In this document: positions 52,701 through 59,715 of the stretch, piece by piece
Position numbering within the stretch: the first letter of the stretch is position 1
How the letters are laid out: each line of letters begins with the position of its first letter
Origin: a virus
Length of the DNA stretch: 61,405 bases
Direction: 5' to 3' (one strand)
IMG/VR virus record: IMGVR_UViG_3300042868_005269
Span: 1-61,405 of that record
Notes under the pieces: generated by a model
Databases searched by the model: none
What the model saw: only the letters and a program-made list of their open reading frames with translations
What the model was told of the DNA's origin: nothing
Translations under genes and position numbers: made by a program

Positions 52701-53028
52701 CCAGCCAGTTGAAGGCCGGGGCACGCTGGACGAAGCCTACGACCGCATGAAAGAGATTCAGCAGGTCAAGGGTACGTTCAATGATCTCGTAGATAAAGGT
52801 AAGCGGGCCGAAGCGATGGCGTTTGCACAGGAGTACTCGGACAAGCTGGCAGCAGCATCCGTCTCAGGCAGCGTGCAAAAACGTCTGGGAGAGTTGGCCA
52901 AGCTGGAGCGCCAGATCAAGAGCAGTCCGAACCTGAGCACAGAGCAGAAAGATGTACGTCTGGCCCAGCTCGACAAACTCAAGACGGCGACAGCAACGCA
53001 GTTTCTTGCAACAACCGCTCAGCGGTAA
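43720..53028 (+). CDS. Giant polyvalent protein with metalloprotease motif, 3102 aa
   Basis: Probably packaged and injected with the DNA, like other phage polyvalent proteins. Order: conserved head (IYSVQGPDGRIYDVEGPAGA, residues 3-22); Ala/Gly hydrophobic stretch (about 133-245); long charged coiled coil (about 320-1250); zincin motif LLHEATHAAAE (His1311, Glu1312, His1315) with likely third ligand Glu1367 in LSEFVAEVM; a module with NEGCAGTPWCTGAS (Trp1766) followed by beta segments and LRR-like lines (about 1966-2080); then a C-terminal region of about 850 residues resembling the LPD38 type (NPAYAVRQIIRDPLNAW near 2617, LSTLIPFFNAQVQGLDVIYR near 2755). The ATG at 43720 has AGGAAGCAGGCT upstream. 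No ribosome slip is needed: the frame is continuous. Confidence 0.85.
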   Translation: MPIYSVQGPDGRIYDVEGPAGASEEQILGAVRRQFLATPASAPEKKGSGLGDIARSFGLGAVGATKAITSAAGADNEAARALGRAGESLQEGFSASRKAELQAQAERMKKAEASGSTLEEIKAGALNVLEAPLQSAAQAVGSFAPLIPTMFLAKPLAALGLGARAIMGVRGAIGGAQGAGAVKQNIYDTVLEAEKTDGKTDEQAAAAASRAQSYISENADQILLGTGLGVAAGTSGVERILPGGVRGAASKTQEALAKRLGARTASGITTAAAEMPLEGLQGGQERLAANLALQRTGRDVDAFTGVAGQATQEALTGALGAGPIGALVPDRRAEIAEKERQQKEQADAVAAAEAAKNTPEALRQLDTEFRTADQQLKALNAQLTANRPKKGATDEQKQAYDTLKAQRDELLTTYKPLRQEFMQRKEAIDELQMAEQSAIEVAAAQGQAAAKLPLPSDIPGAQPFQLSDTSRLMNDYDTMRGQVSALEQQLAAGPDLDTQTQLTQQRGQLMARMNEMAPVIEERGGVTDTEPEFAKKMAAAEKERLRLLEIGDFDAAANQAEKVRDLQTRAPFLQELNDFRTKAGQNRELTLEEPAQPEGAGVKYVSPTGKPVTPFPATATEAAPLPADKPEELAAVQTAQTNVNAAQTALDEAVKTKDTTKIFGAVDALNQAQNTVARAQEDVGRPLLKPAVLDIFSPANLFRTAFANNDTKLLNDLASHADTTALRAALNQNLSEREKLVNVLENRAGVGGDEKAIDPRTGEPGERLKSVKRERADLFSQLYDARQQALFKNGQNLETIERPRTELAEDFQLDKTGKPVVGEDGKPVVVRQYEKPVLDKNGRPVMDTVRLQDIYDQGGPAAVEYERVMQDVEDLSKKVTTKQGNAKKSLYEQLIDLAAQHSALVAQMESGIATPNMREKTTALQAKMGKGEAPAERQMDAKEKFDLQRRIDTLVNKYRLTEGQIAPVRDQITKLYNSLYKTTPLEKTSKAADRKATEAEERKERAKPLKEIADKYGMKSPEYKEALAKQVAESKAAGRVPKVSVSRTAQTAARLAKGDVRKEAETSKQMRDLAIELGQREPEYVRMQANAEKRLTALENKYGKGDPQVRAYSTQVMDALEAKAVGLGKQTPEYKATLKEQVEYVKGALSQSKQTVPTKRTGPVTRTQSSAPTRLVSSSPESREQTDMENKAINAQRRAIKDAREALRSEKEDRDYLRGVETESLELSRDVVALLEKGDVRGALLLISKDPAVDKFSQAVAARLEPFLDVTKVEIKNNMRSDDGKEVLGAATSKLIELNRNGGLSVETLLHEATHAAAERVVQLSETNPNALTKEQKLAINELKALHARVKNDKGITSKNAKSSLSEFVAEVMSNRNLQKQLAQRQWRLVDAWKGVKSIIMRMLGMQKVETMFGASVVAVDQLFVPASAKVGKGRKETRVTRSLSAKDIAALDDGSNSMKQFADQFGQLIKQKDRTPADVERIGAQVIDDMLNSVSPMPRNTGAPRPRSEAEKLQAEHDAKSVVALPTADSLDYKGMVTMSDGKVYDENNPLHYVEATPATFAALEAVNNPSLRKREAESIASQRKTDFLNLISYLMGNYENYTTAETALVLKAAAKYGVISGSNGRLKLVEIGKDNRHNIAVLGKETADAIIEQLRAGKGLKQAFLDGLQKNADDNAKNNERKNGWKKFDQADQEYLPNAYPDDEVDAAILDAGLSDEDIRDNGWDKEATIGWLIENGYLEDRTGGKIFEEAAIALNEGCAGTPWCTGASVSTARSQIEGGDFYVYYNKGRPEVAVRMNGKDRIGEIRGNNPNQALDPAQQQIAADFLRAKKFEKADQYLSEFERREALVKLAKGETKLGVSDLLGDKSPLDSNGKVDDYEINRLLKFRTIDGYGNRPKPVDSVVKFFGQQYLDAAIRAYENNEFVFSKLDVDEDSNTKPVEVEFAGKKYTASPADVKALNRVTVSVYAYGSKPAAPVVLPKLAKLGELSFFRGELDLPALQTVDTVTFFNEVSRLNTVARIKMPTDARVNKVQSYGKKVSGIIEGPQTINLVTLTREGGALTLDLPDTKYVAVLDDPKGVARHFSSEADNAIDNLLKADGLDFADIMRAKRGEATMAQNAAYQKVAKQQIKKFFDALEKSFGYTAYEHALNNGDTAEAFRITNDYRKAIRNAVDDVLELNKYSREAFDKMAKVVKDSTGAEVAYPEGQLIAPKRVGDPPYGAEFTEAPEQRRFAPKDVGVQEDKKGLFSFARKQVNSSSVVAREPGVVDTLLGNIMGLAGRVQFIDQYAALEAATKKGLSAGVISSLEATNANYLLRFGQQRSQFSGQFLTNGPVKAEITRKNGGTETLYRSTKGTSMVDVAQALNKSKLSNDVEQENMFTLYVAGKRAQQVGWDKLNFSSPTQAKAEYDAVIARLNNNDTAKKAFEEAAKLYQEYNAGLLDFLAQTGALSDKKVAELKAISYVPFYRVNNNGEVQLMVDKERPVRIANIKDQPQLKELIGGNTAILPIFTSAAQNTFMLTGMGLRNQAVKETSFMLQKLGIASRVSSGNGPTGANVVRFFKKGEPYYALIDTDAYGIPADLIVRGMEGIKTTLPAVIKLMGMPANILRSFVVRNPAYAVRQIIRDPLNAWMTTGTDAVPVLSSMKELAKMVAGRSDAERKLMETGAISSNVYSGDDQDMAKFLKDMSAGKSGWDKATAMLDTFALQGDAATRAVIYKDSLAKGMSEQEALLRTLESMNFSRRGVSPSMQALSTLIPFFNAQVQGLDVIYRAMKGDMPYSQQLDIRGKMVRRGLMLAAGTIAYAAMMEDDEAYKRAKPEERLANWFVYVPGIDEPVRVPIPFEMGFLFKALPEAVYAMAMQDGKADAALSGLSKLALQTIPLSLPQAVKPLTEAVLGKSFYSGDIESVREKDVLATQRYRDNSTELAKTIGAVTGNIGLSPITIDYLIRGYTGGLGIALVQLANPILAPGDKAEVAQPTTKISKQPFIGGLFQPVEGRGTLDEAYDRMKEIQQVKGTFNDLVDKGKRAEAMAFAQEYSDKLAAASVSGSVQKRLGELAKLERQIKSSPNLSTEQKDVRLAQLDKLKTATATQFLATTAQR

Positions 53029-53161
53029 AACCACACCCCGCTGAGTCCTTTGTGGACGGCGGGGTAGGCCTTGGCGTCAAAGATGCGGCAGCGCAGCGCC
53101 TCACTGAGGCCTGCTTTGCGAACTTGCTCAGAGTTGAGGCAGGGGACGAAAAACCCCTGCC
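53018..53161. terminator. Convergent terminator zone between the two blocks
   Basis: Three stem-loops lie between the stop of the giant gene (53028) and the stop of the primase gene (53167): CTCAGCGG / CCGCTGAG (53018-53025 and 53038-53045); GCCTCA-C-TGAGGC (53098-53110); and GGCAGGGG / CCCCTGCC (53138-53145 and 53154-53161). The last has an A-rich loop and a possible outer TTGAG/CTCAA extension. T-runs are weak, so termination may rely on the clash of convergent polymerases. Confidence 0.6.
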
Positions 53162-53166
53162 CCCGC

Positions 53167-56142
53167 TCAACCCGAGACCATGGGAATGCTCTGGAGTACT
53201 GAGTCATCGAGTGTGCTCATGTTCGCGCTCAGGCGCAGTGTGGACACACGCATCGGCGGGCCATCCGTCTTGGCCAGCATGTCCTTCTTGGGGACCTGAA
53301 GTACGATAAACGACTGGGCGATGTCCTGCTTGAACGTGGAGTAACTGAAGCTCATGTTGGAGCAAAACGCACGGAGCAGGCGCTCCTCGATGTAGTAGTC
53401 GATGTACCCCGGATTGACGCCATGCTCGACCCGGCCCATGATCTCTTGCCGCGTGGTGGTCTTGCCCACACTGGTGCCGTCCCCGAACATAGCCGCAGGG
53501 CCCGCCTTCTCGCCATACTTGACGATGACGAACTTGCCTTGGAACTCTTGGGTGAACGCGTTGAGCACATCTTCTGCTGTGCGCTTGCCGCCCTTGATGG
53601 CCTGACGCTGGTGGTCGATCTGGCGGCGGTACGACTCGATGATCTCTTGCAAGGGGATGTTGACGATGCCCGTGTGCTTGTCACTCAGAAGCAGACCTGC
53701 CGCCACGATTGCGCCCACACCTGCCATCCAGTACCGCTCGTCGTTGGGGGCTTTGTACTCGGTGTACATCCGGCGTACGCACTCAGGCACCAGTTCCCGC
53801 AGCATGCTTGCGTTGTCCACCAGATACTGCGACAAGATTTCGCCTGCTACGCCAAAGTTAAACGGCAGCGTCTTGATGATCTCAATCTCATCTTGCGTCC
53901 ATTCCAGCTTCACGTCCATGTTGAACTCGATCATGCGGCGCAGCTCACCTTCGGAGGAGTGCTTGCGCTCACCTGTCATGTAGTCAACGGCCGGGCGGTT
54001 GGAGGACATCAGCGCCAGCGTGGCCCATGTAGACAGGTTCAACCGTTCCTTGTTGGTGCCCGACTCCATGCGCTCTTTGCCGCGCCCCTCGCTCATGCTG
54101 AACAAGAAGGCAGGGAACCACTCGAAGTCCTTGCGGTTGTTGGTTGTGATCTCGTCCGTAATCAGCGGCAAGCTGCGCAGGTGCCCAAGGCGTTGCTGCA
54201 TGGCAACAGGCGATGTGCCCGAGCCTGTGCGGTAGTGAATCGGATGGCCCCAGATGGATGCAGCGGCGTCCAGTGACAAGGACTTGCCTGTACCGGACTC
54301 AGTGGACGCTACGTGCACGGTCATGCCCAGCAGGCCTGTGAACTTCATCAAGGGGGCAGCAGCGCCCGCCAACACCACGGCCAACTGATCCCACATCTTG
54401 CGCCGCACCATCATGTTGATGACGTTTCTCCACGCATCCAGCGTGCCAGTGGGCTTGGTGCTGCTCACGATGTTTTGCAACTCTGTCATTGGCACCATGA
54501 CGGGCTGGCGGTTTGCGCTGTACACGCGGCTTGCAAACACAAATGTGCCATCGTCTTGCCATCCGTAGCTTGGCGGCATGTTGATAGGGGATCGCTCCAC
54601 GCTAATCTTCTCAACGCTGGCGCGGACGTAGTCGTAGAAGTTCTTGTCGTTGCCGGAACCAAACGCAGCCATGACGTTCTGGTTGGCCAAGTGCTTGATC
54701 GTCTCGTCCTTGCTGGCCAGACATTTTTGTGGCACCAGCACGTTGTGAAGCTGCTTGTTCTTGATGACGCAAAAGTGCACCTCATGGCTGCCGTTGTTGT
54801 TCAGCACGTCCACCGGGAAGATAGTGTTGGAGCACAGCAGCAGTTGCTTGGTCACCTTGTGGCCGTCAGTGTCTTCCTCGATGCGTTCCAAAAAAACACC
54901 TCCCCTTGCGCCAAAGGCGTAGCCCCGTGGGGGCTCTGGCTGGGCGATGCGTACCGTGTCGGCCTCCGTATCGTCATCGGACGCTGCGCTGCTTTGGACC
55001 TCGACCGTAGTCTCGGCGGTGGTCAGCGCCATCTCCCGGCCCCACAGCAGTGGGTTGGTGATCTTGCCCCAGTGCGGGCACTTGCGGCACACGCCGGGGT
55101 TCATGTCGTCCATGGCAGCGCATGAGTACGGCCCCCTGATCTCGGCCAGCTTCTGGTGCATGCGCTCGTGTGGGTAAGGGTGCAGGTCACTCAACCACGT
55201 AGCAGCCTTCTCACCGTCTGCGCAGACCTTGGCCCAACTGAGCATCCCGCGCCAGATCGGCTCCATGCCATCGTCCGATGCGTTCTCCACGTAGTTCTCA
55301 AGCTGGGCGCAGCCTGAGCCGTGTTTGGTCTTGACCAGAATTTTCTTAAACAACGTCACGCTGTTTTGTGCAAGCGCCGTCAACGTGGACGGTGCACTGA
55401 CACCCGTTGGCCTCTGTCCGGGCAGCGCCAGCGTGGAGCTGGTGGGCTTCTTCACGAAGTCTGGGCCGAACCCTTCGGCCGTCAGGATGGCCTCGATGTC
55501 AGCCACCTCAAACCTGCCGCCGTCAGCAATGCTGCGCACACGGGTAGCTGCACGCACAGCCTTGCCGTTCTTCACGCCCGTGTTGGTGCTGTCAGGCACC
55601 CGCAAGACTCGGGAAGCATCGCCTGTGACAGCGGTGTCGATGGCCAGCCCGTGCTTGATGCACAGCTCTTTGAAACGCTTGGCCAGCGGATACCAGTCCT
55701 CTTTGAACAGCATCTCATCGAGCGGCCAGTAGGCGTGTATGCCGCCACCAGAGTGAACCAGCCAAGGGTCGCCCAGCGCAGCCAGCCCCGTGTCCTCACA
55801 GAACTTCTGCAAGGCTTGCGCCGCAGCTTTGGCGCTCGGGTATGCCTTGGGCTTGATGACGCCCTCTTCGTTGGGGATGTCCTTGGGGTGGTTGCAGTCA
55901 AGGTCCACGGCCAGCACTTGACTGCCGTGCATGTTCTCCTTGGTGCGGTCCTTGTCCGTGCCGAACGTGCCCAACGCAAAGTACGTGTCAAGCCCCGCCT
56001 TCGCCCACTTCTCCACCGTGGGCATGAGTTCCTCAAGTGTTTGTCCGTAGACGTGTTGTTTTTTCTTTGTAAGCTCTACCGCGCAGTAATAGCCATTACC
56101 CGGAGACGGCAAAACCGCCGCCATCAAATCGAGCGGAGTCAT
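53167..56142 (-). CDS. Primase-helicase (AEP-type primase fused to helicase), 991 aa
   Basis: Replicative primase-helicase. The N-terminal archaeo-eukaryotic primase domain has VLAVDLDC (Asp80, Asp82), SGGGIHAYWPL (His136) and AIDTAVTGDASRVLR (Asp169 region). A Cys cluster (CAAMDDMNPGVCRKC, Cys341, 352, 355) may bind zinc. The C-terminal helicase has Walker A STESGTGKS (Lys620) and a Walker B-like LPLITDE (Asp663-Glu664), as in DUF927-type primase-linked helicases. It is the last gene of the leftward block and would prime and unwind for the Pol A at the block's other end. AAGGACCTCC precedes the ATG. Confidence 0.88.
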   Translation of the reverse strand: MTPLDLMAAVLPSPGNGYYCAVELTKKKQHVYGQTLEELMPTVEKWAKAGLDTYFALGTFGTDKDRTKENMHGSQVLAVDLDCNHPKDIPNEEGVIKPKAYPSAKAAAQALQKFCEDTGLAALGDPWLVHSGGGIHAYWPLDEMLFKEDWYPLAKRFKELCIKHGLAIDTAVTGDASRVLRVPDSTNTGVKNGKAVRAATRVRSIADGGRFEVADIEAILTAEGFGPDFVKKPTSSTLALPGQRPTGVSAPSTLTALAQNSVTLFKKILVKTKHGSGCAQLENYVENASDDGMEPIWRGMLSWAKVCADGEKAATWLSDLHPYPHERMHQKLAEIRGPYSCAAMDDMNPGVCRKCPHWGKITNPLLWGREMALTTAETTVEVQSSAASDDDTEADTVRIAQPEPPRGYAFGARGGVFLERIEEDTDGHKVTKQLLLCSNTIFPVDVLNNNGSHEVHFCVIKNKQLHNVLVPQKCLASKDETIKHLANQNVMAAFGSGNDKNFYDYVRASVEKISVERSPINMPPSYGWQDDGTFVFASRVYSANRQPVMVPMTELQNIVSSTKPTGTLDAWRNVINMMVRRKMWDQLAVVLAGAAAPLMKFTGLLGMTVHVASTESGTGKSLSLDAAASIWGHPIHYRTGSGTSPVAMQQRLGHLRSLPLITDEITTNNRKDFEWFPAFLFSMSEGRGKERMESGTNKERLNLSTWATLALMSSNRPAVDYMTGERKHSSEGELRRMIEFNMDVKLEWTQDEIEIIKTLPFNFGVAGEILSQYLVDNASMLRELVPECVRRMYTEYKAPNDERYWMAGVGAIVAAGLLLSDKHTGIVNIPLQEIIESYRRQIDHQRQAIKGGKRTAEDVLNAFTQEFQGKFVIVKYGEKAGPAAMFGDGTSVGKTTTRQEIMGRVEHGVNPGYIDYYIEERLLRAFCSNMSFSYSTFKQDIAQSFIVLQVPKKDMLAKTDGPPMRVSTLRLSANMSTLDDSVLQSIPMVSG

Positions 56143-56161
56143 GGAGGTCCTTGGGAATGGG

Positions 56162-56311
56162 TTACTTGAGGTCGTCTTCGGCTACGTCCAGCAGCGCAGA
56201 GAAGCGCTCATACAGCTCTTTCACGACTTCGGCAGGCACGTTGTAGTTGGCCATGTAGATGTGCGTCAGCAGTTCTTCGTTACTCAGGGTTTCAGGTTGT
56301 ACTCGTGACAT
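56162..56311 (-). CDS. Small hypothetical protein, 49 aa
   Basis: Reads MSRVQPETLSNEELLTHIYM, then ANYNVPAEVVKELYERFSAL, two amphipathic helices with an acidic end. GGAGAAGAAT precedes the ATG at 56311; an in-frame ATG at 56323 has a weaker site. It overlaps the end of the XRE-like gene by 28 bases and may be a partner of the primase or regulator. Confidence 0.6.
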   Translation of the reverse strand: MSRVQPETLSNEELLTHIYMANYNVPAEVVKELYERFSALLDVAEDDLK

Positions 56312-56562
56312 ATTCTTCTCCATGCTTCGTCCGCTGTGTTTGAGGACTGCATTATTGTTAAAAGGGTTTCCACGCGGTGGCGGTACGCGACAAAGACTTC
56401 TGATCCGTTGAACCAGTTGTAGACAGTCTGTCGTGTGACGCCGAGGGCGTAGGCGATTTTGGTGACAGGGAAATCCAAGTGGATAGCCCAACGCCCAAGC
56501 TGGTTGCCCAGAGACTTGGGAGTCTTCATCACGTCGTCAATGATTTTTTGTGAGTAGGCCAT
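56284..56562 (-). CDS. XRE-like helix-turn-helix regulator, 92 aa
   Basis: Small DNA-binding protein of the Cro/XRE type. The helix-turn-helix is TKIAYALGVTRQTVYNWFNG (about residues 34-53). It is the only clear transcription factor of the genome, so it is a candidate to bind the 16-bp TGTCWAGYGYTWKACA sites or the GTGATAC palindromes. The region before its start has no good ribosome binding site, which suggests low expression or a wrong start. Function inferred from fold. Confidence 0.78.
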   Translation of the reverse strand: MAYSQKIIDDVMKTPKSLGNQLGRWAIHLDFPVTKIAYALGVTRQTVYNWFNGSEVFVAYRHRVETLLTIMQSSNTADEAWRRICHEYNLKP

Positions 56563-56599
56563 GGTGTTTAGGTGGGGGTACTCGCTGCGTCTGTTTGCT

Positions 56600-56637
56600 C
56601 TAGGCTTGGGACCTAGTGCGTGAGGAATTCAACTCAC
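56600..56637. terminator. Pair of short hairpins between the SSB and regulator genes
   Basis: CTAGG / CCTAG (56600-56616) and GTGAG / CTCAC (56620-56637) lie in the 102-base gap after the SSB-like gene. They may slow transcription so that the regulator is made less than the SSB. No T-run is present, so termination is weak at best. Confidence 0.35.
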
Positions 56638-56664
56638 CAGCATCCGCTTTCCCCCCGATTCTTT

Positions 56665-57648
56665 TTACTCGTCGTCCCAATCGGACACGATGTCAGCCAG
56701 CTTGGACTTCTTGGCTGGCACAGCAGCGCCTCTGGCACCTTCTTTGCGCACTTCCGGTTCGTCAGCTTCAGCTTCGGGTTCAGCCTTGGCTTTGGCCTTG
56801 GGCTTGGCGGCTTTAACTTCAGCCATCGCAGCAGTGTCGTCCTCGTCCATCATCTCGCCCATGGGCTTGGTAACGGGCTTGGGGGCAGCGCCGGGGATAG
56901 CCATCGGTGCGGCCTTCACGCCGTCAGCTTGCGCCACCGTGAGGATCGTTGCCTTCTTGGCATCGTCAGAGTCACCTTGCGACACTGCGATCGGGTACTC
57001 GTCATCTGTCAGCCAGCGCGTAGGCGCGAAGAACAGCTTGGGAGACTCGGCCTTGGTGTCGAACTTCATGCGCGTGACGATCTGCTCGGGATTAACCGGA
57101 GGTGTCTGCGCTGCCAAGAAGCGGGCGTAGGCTTGCAGGGGACGCTTGTCGCCATCTTCCTTGCCGAAGATGCTGGTAGCTGGGAGTGTCAGTTGCAGCA
57201 CATCACCTTCAGGGTTGTTGGCCAGCACAACAGCAAGGCGCTGTTGGAAGCGGCAGGCACGGCTGTTGCCGTTACCGGAACCGGCTTCGTTCTGTGGGCA
57301 ACCCATGCAGGTCTTGCTCTGTGGAGCAGCGATGCTTGTGTCAGGTTTCTCGCCGTCATTGCTCCAGCAGTCAGGACGCACAATCGCTTCGGCGTTGTAA
57401 GCGCCAGCGTAGAAGATGCGGCTGACCTTGGGGGCAGCACGGACGATGATGACGTCAAGGTGACGGTCTTCGATGGCGGCGACTTCCTTGCCACCTGCCA
57501 CCAGACGGAACACGCCGCCTTTGATGGAGATGCGCTTGGTCGATACACCAGCACCGCCGCCCGTCAGGGCCTTGGCTGTGTCAGACAACTCGTTGTTACG
57601 AGCAAATGCGGGGACGTTGGACGAATTGAAAAGCGTAATGTTGCTCAT
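56665..57648 (-). CDS. Putative single-stranded DNA-binding protein, 327 aa
   Basis: Probable phage SSB. Residues 1-230 form a beta-rich domain (ISIKGGVFRLVAGGKEVAAI, LDVIIVRAAPKVSRIFYAGA) with a Cys-containing insert (KTCMGCPQNEAGSG, RACRF) that could hold zinc. The rest is an Ala/Lys/Glu-rich linker ending in the acidic tail SDWDDE, the hallmark of SSB C-termini that dock partners. It sits between the helicase and primase genes. I find no strong ribosome binding site before the ATG. Confidence 0.75.
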   Translation of the reverse strand: MSNITLFNSSNVPAFARNNELSDTAKALTGGGAGVSTKRISIKGGVFRLVAGGKEVAAIEDRHLDVIIVRAAPKVSRIFYAGAYNAEAIVRPDCWSNDGEKPDTSIAAPQSKTCMGCPQNEAGSGNGNSRACRFQQRLAVVLANNPEGDVLQLTLPATSIFGKEDGDKRPLQAYARFLAAQTPPVNPEQIVTRMKFDTKAESPKLFFAPTRWLTDDEYPIAVSQGDSDDAKKATILTVAQADGVKAAPMAIPGAAPKPVTKPMGEMMDEDDTAAMAEVKAAKPKAKAKAEPEAEADEPEVRKEGARGAAVPAKKSKLADIVSDWDDE

Positions 57649-57655
57649 GATTGCG

Positions 57656-58072
57656 TTACTTTCTTGCTTTGGTTACACGAATGTCGAACTCAGTGACTGA
57701 GTTCAGCCCCGGCGGCAGAACACCGGGGTTCTCTTCCAGAAACTGTGCCATGTTGGTTTGGGCGATGCGCTTTTCCAACAGGTCTACGACTTGATGCTCA
57801 AGCACGAATGCTTTGAACGAGTCCCAGTCCTGCGTGTTGTAGCGCGTCTTCTTAATCAACGACACGGTTCCCGTGGAGGTCTGGACCGATGTCAGGCCAA
57901 GGGCCTTCATCTGGTCTTTGATAGCGAGGCGCACTTGCGTGCGCTGCTCGTCCAGCTCAGCGAGCTGGCGATCAAGGCCTTCCATCTTGGCTTTGATCTT
58001 GGTGTGAATGGCAACCAGCTTGTCGAGCGGAATTGCTTCGACTTCCGGTGCTTCTTCGATGTCTTCGGTCAT
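57656..58072 (-). CDS. Coiled-coil protein of the replication cluster, 138 aa
   Basis: Reads IPLDKLVAIHTKIKAKMEGL, DRQLAELDEQRTQVRLAIKD, QMKALGLTSVQTSTGTVSLI, then a helical end. This recalls small phage proteins next to SSB or recombination genes, some Gam- or Gp157-like, but I do not assign one. The ATG at 58072 has AGGAGAAAGCA in front; an upstream TTG at 58096 lies inside operator copy B and is unlikely. Confidence 0.68.
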   Translation of the reverse strand: MTEDIEEAPEVEAIPLDKLVAIHTKIKAKMEGLDRQLAELDEQRTQVRLAIKDQMKALGLTSVQTSTGTVSLIKKTRYNTQDWDSFKAFVLEHQVVDLLEKRIAQTNMAQFLEENPGVLPPGLNSVTEFDIRVTKARK

Positions 58073-58090
58073 TGCTTTCTCCTGTGTTTT

Positions 58091-58106
58091 TGTCAAGCGT
58101 TATACA
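58091..58106. promoter_or_regulatory. Candidate operator, copy B of TGTCWAGYGYTWKACA
   Basis: TGTCAAGCGTTATACA, 18 bases before the start of the 138-residue gene. On the leftward strand it reads TGTATAACGCTTGACA and is followed by AAAA. It may form part of a promoter for the SSB group as well as a protein site. Confidence 0.45.
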
Positions 58107-58140
58107 GTTTACATGGCTTTTTTGGTGGCGCAACCCCCTT

Positions 58141-59700
58141 TCAAGAATTTATTTCAAGGGTAAACATCTCAGTCAGAAGTGAGCTATCGCTTACTTTCGC
58201 TCCGAGGGCTTTGAACATCTTGACCTCCACTGGGGAGCTCTGGATGTGGAAGACTGTCACCTTGTCGGAGTTCTGGCCCTTGCGGTCGGCACGGGCAATG
58301 CACTGGATGTACTGCTCCACGCTCATCAACGGGCCGTAGAACACCACGGTGTCAGCGGCAGTCAGCGTAATGCCGTGCGCTGTGGCCGCAGGCTGCATGA
58401 CCAGCACCCTTGGGTCGGGGTCGGTCTGGAAGCGGTGGATGATGTCGCCGCGCTTGTTTGCAGACACGCCGCCGTGGATGCACTCGTTGGTGATGCCCTT
58501 GGATGTCAGGTGCCGCTGGATGGTCTCGATGCTGGCGCGGAACAACGCGAAGATGATGACCTTGCGCGATGTCTCCTCCAGAATTTCTTCCAGCACGCCA
58601 AGCCGGGGGCTGGCGTCGAACTCCACCACCTCTTTGGTATCCGTGAGCGCAGCGCCGCAACTGACTTGCAGCAGCTTACTCAGCATAGCAGCGGCATTGA
58701 CCGCTGTGATGACCTCTCCAGCCGCCTGCACTAGCATCTGGTCCTTGAGCAGGTTGTAGTACTTGGCTTGCTGCGGAGTCAGCGGCACCTCACGGGTAAG
58801 CGTCATCACTGGCGGCAAGTCAAGGCACTGGTCTTTGGAGTACCGGATCGCTGGCTGCAGCGCATTGAACACACGGTCACGCGCATCAGGCTTGGGGGCC
58901 CACTTGTACAGCGTGATCTTGTTCATCACCGAGTCGCGCCATCCTGTGTAGAACATCGGCACGTTGTCGGGGTTGACCAGCTTGGCCAGCCCGTACGCAT
59001 CAGCAGGCGACTGCGATGCAGGTGTGCCCGTCATCATCCACAGGTGGGTCTTGGGCGTGAGGATCGACTTGAGCGTCTTCCAGCGCTTGGTGGTCACGGT
59101 CTTGTAGGCGTTGGCCTCATCGACAATCACCAGATCAAAGCGGCCATCGTTGACGATCTCCTCGGCAATCAGGTTCAGCCCGTCATAGTTGCAGATCACG
59201 AACTCGTAGTCTTGCTGGATCATCTCGATCCGGCGTGATGCCTTGTTGTGATGCGCCACGATGGCCGAACGATGGATGATGCTGTTGTTCAGATCACTGA
59301 GCCATGCTGAGTGCATGATCGACAGTGGGCACAGTATCAACACACGCTTCACAAAGCCTAGCTTCATCAAGTAGTCAGCGGCCCACAGCGCTGCAAGCGT
59401 CTTGCCTGTGCCGGGATCGTTGAAACAAAACGCACGCTTGTGCATGGTGAGGAACGATGCGGTATCCACTTGGTGCTCCATCGGCTTGTAACGCCCCGGC
59501 CAGTCGTAGCGCCGTGTGATGGGTGACCGAATGTCTTTCACGCCTAGATTCTTCAGGACACGCGCTTCGTCCAAGCCCCAGTACACAGCAACATCGAAGC
59601 TGCCGTCATCGCGTTCGATGACTTTGTGCTTGGGGATGATGCGGTACTTGTCGGGGTTGCGCGTTCTGAAGACAACGGCTTTGTTGTCGATGATGTCCAC
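58141..59700 (-). CDS. SNF2-family DNA helicase/translocase, 519 aa
   Basis: Superfamily 2 ATPase of the SNF2 type. Motif I is FNDPGTGKT (Lys100), motif II is VDEAN (Asp194-Glu195), motif III-like MMTGTPASQ, and the C-terminal RecA domain has HGGVSANKRGDIIHRF and motif VI QCIARADRKGQ. Phage versions are thought to remodel DNA-protein complexes during replication or recombination. The start is GTG at 59700, which has AAGGAGAAGCA in front. It is followed by a 45-base gap before the coiled-coil gene's operator. Confidence 0.92.
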   Translation of the reverse strand: MDIIDNKAVVFRTRNPDKYRIIPKHKVIERDDGSFDVAVYWGLDEARVLKNLGVKDIRSPITRRYDWPGRYKPMEHQVDTASFLTMHKRAFCFNDPGTGKTLAALWAADYLMKLGFVKRVLILCPLSIMHSAWLSDLNNSIIHRSAIVAHHNKASRRIEMIQQDYEFVICNYDGLNLIAEEIVNDGRFDLVIVDEANAYKTVTTKRWKTLKSILTPKTHLWMMTGTPASQSPADAYGLAKLVNPDNVPMFYTGWRDSVMNKITLYKWAPKPDARDRVFNALQPAIRYSKDQCLDLPPVMTLTREVPLTPQQAKYYNLLKDQMLVQAAGEVITAVNAAAMLSKLLQVSCGAALTDTKEVVEFDASPRLGVLEEILEETSRKVIIFALFRASIETIQRHLTSKGITNECIHGGVSANKRGDIIHRFQTDPDPRVLVMQPAATAHGITLTAADTVVFYGPLMSVEQYIQCIARADRKGQNSDKVTVFHIQSSPVEVKMFKALGAKVSDSSLLTEMFTLEINS

Positions 59701-59715
59701 TGCTTCTCCTTAGCT

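Noticed and set aside
53422-54276. 284-residue plus-strand frame opposite the primase-helicase
   Set aside because: The minus-strand frame has Walker and primase motifs; this one is its antisense shadow. The frames at 55321-56169 and 56620-57696 were rejected for the same reason.
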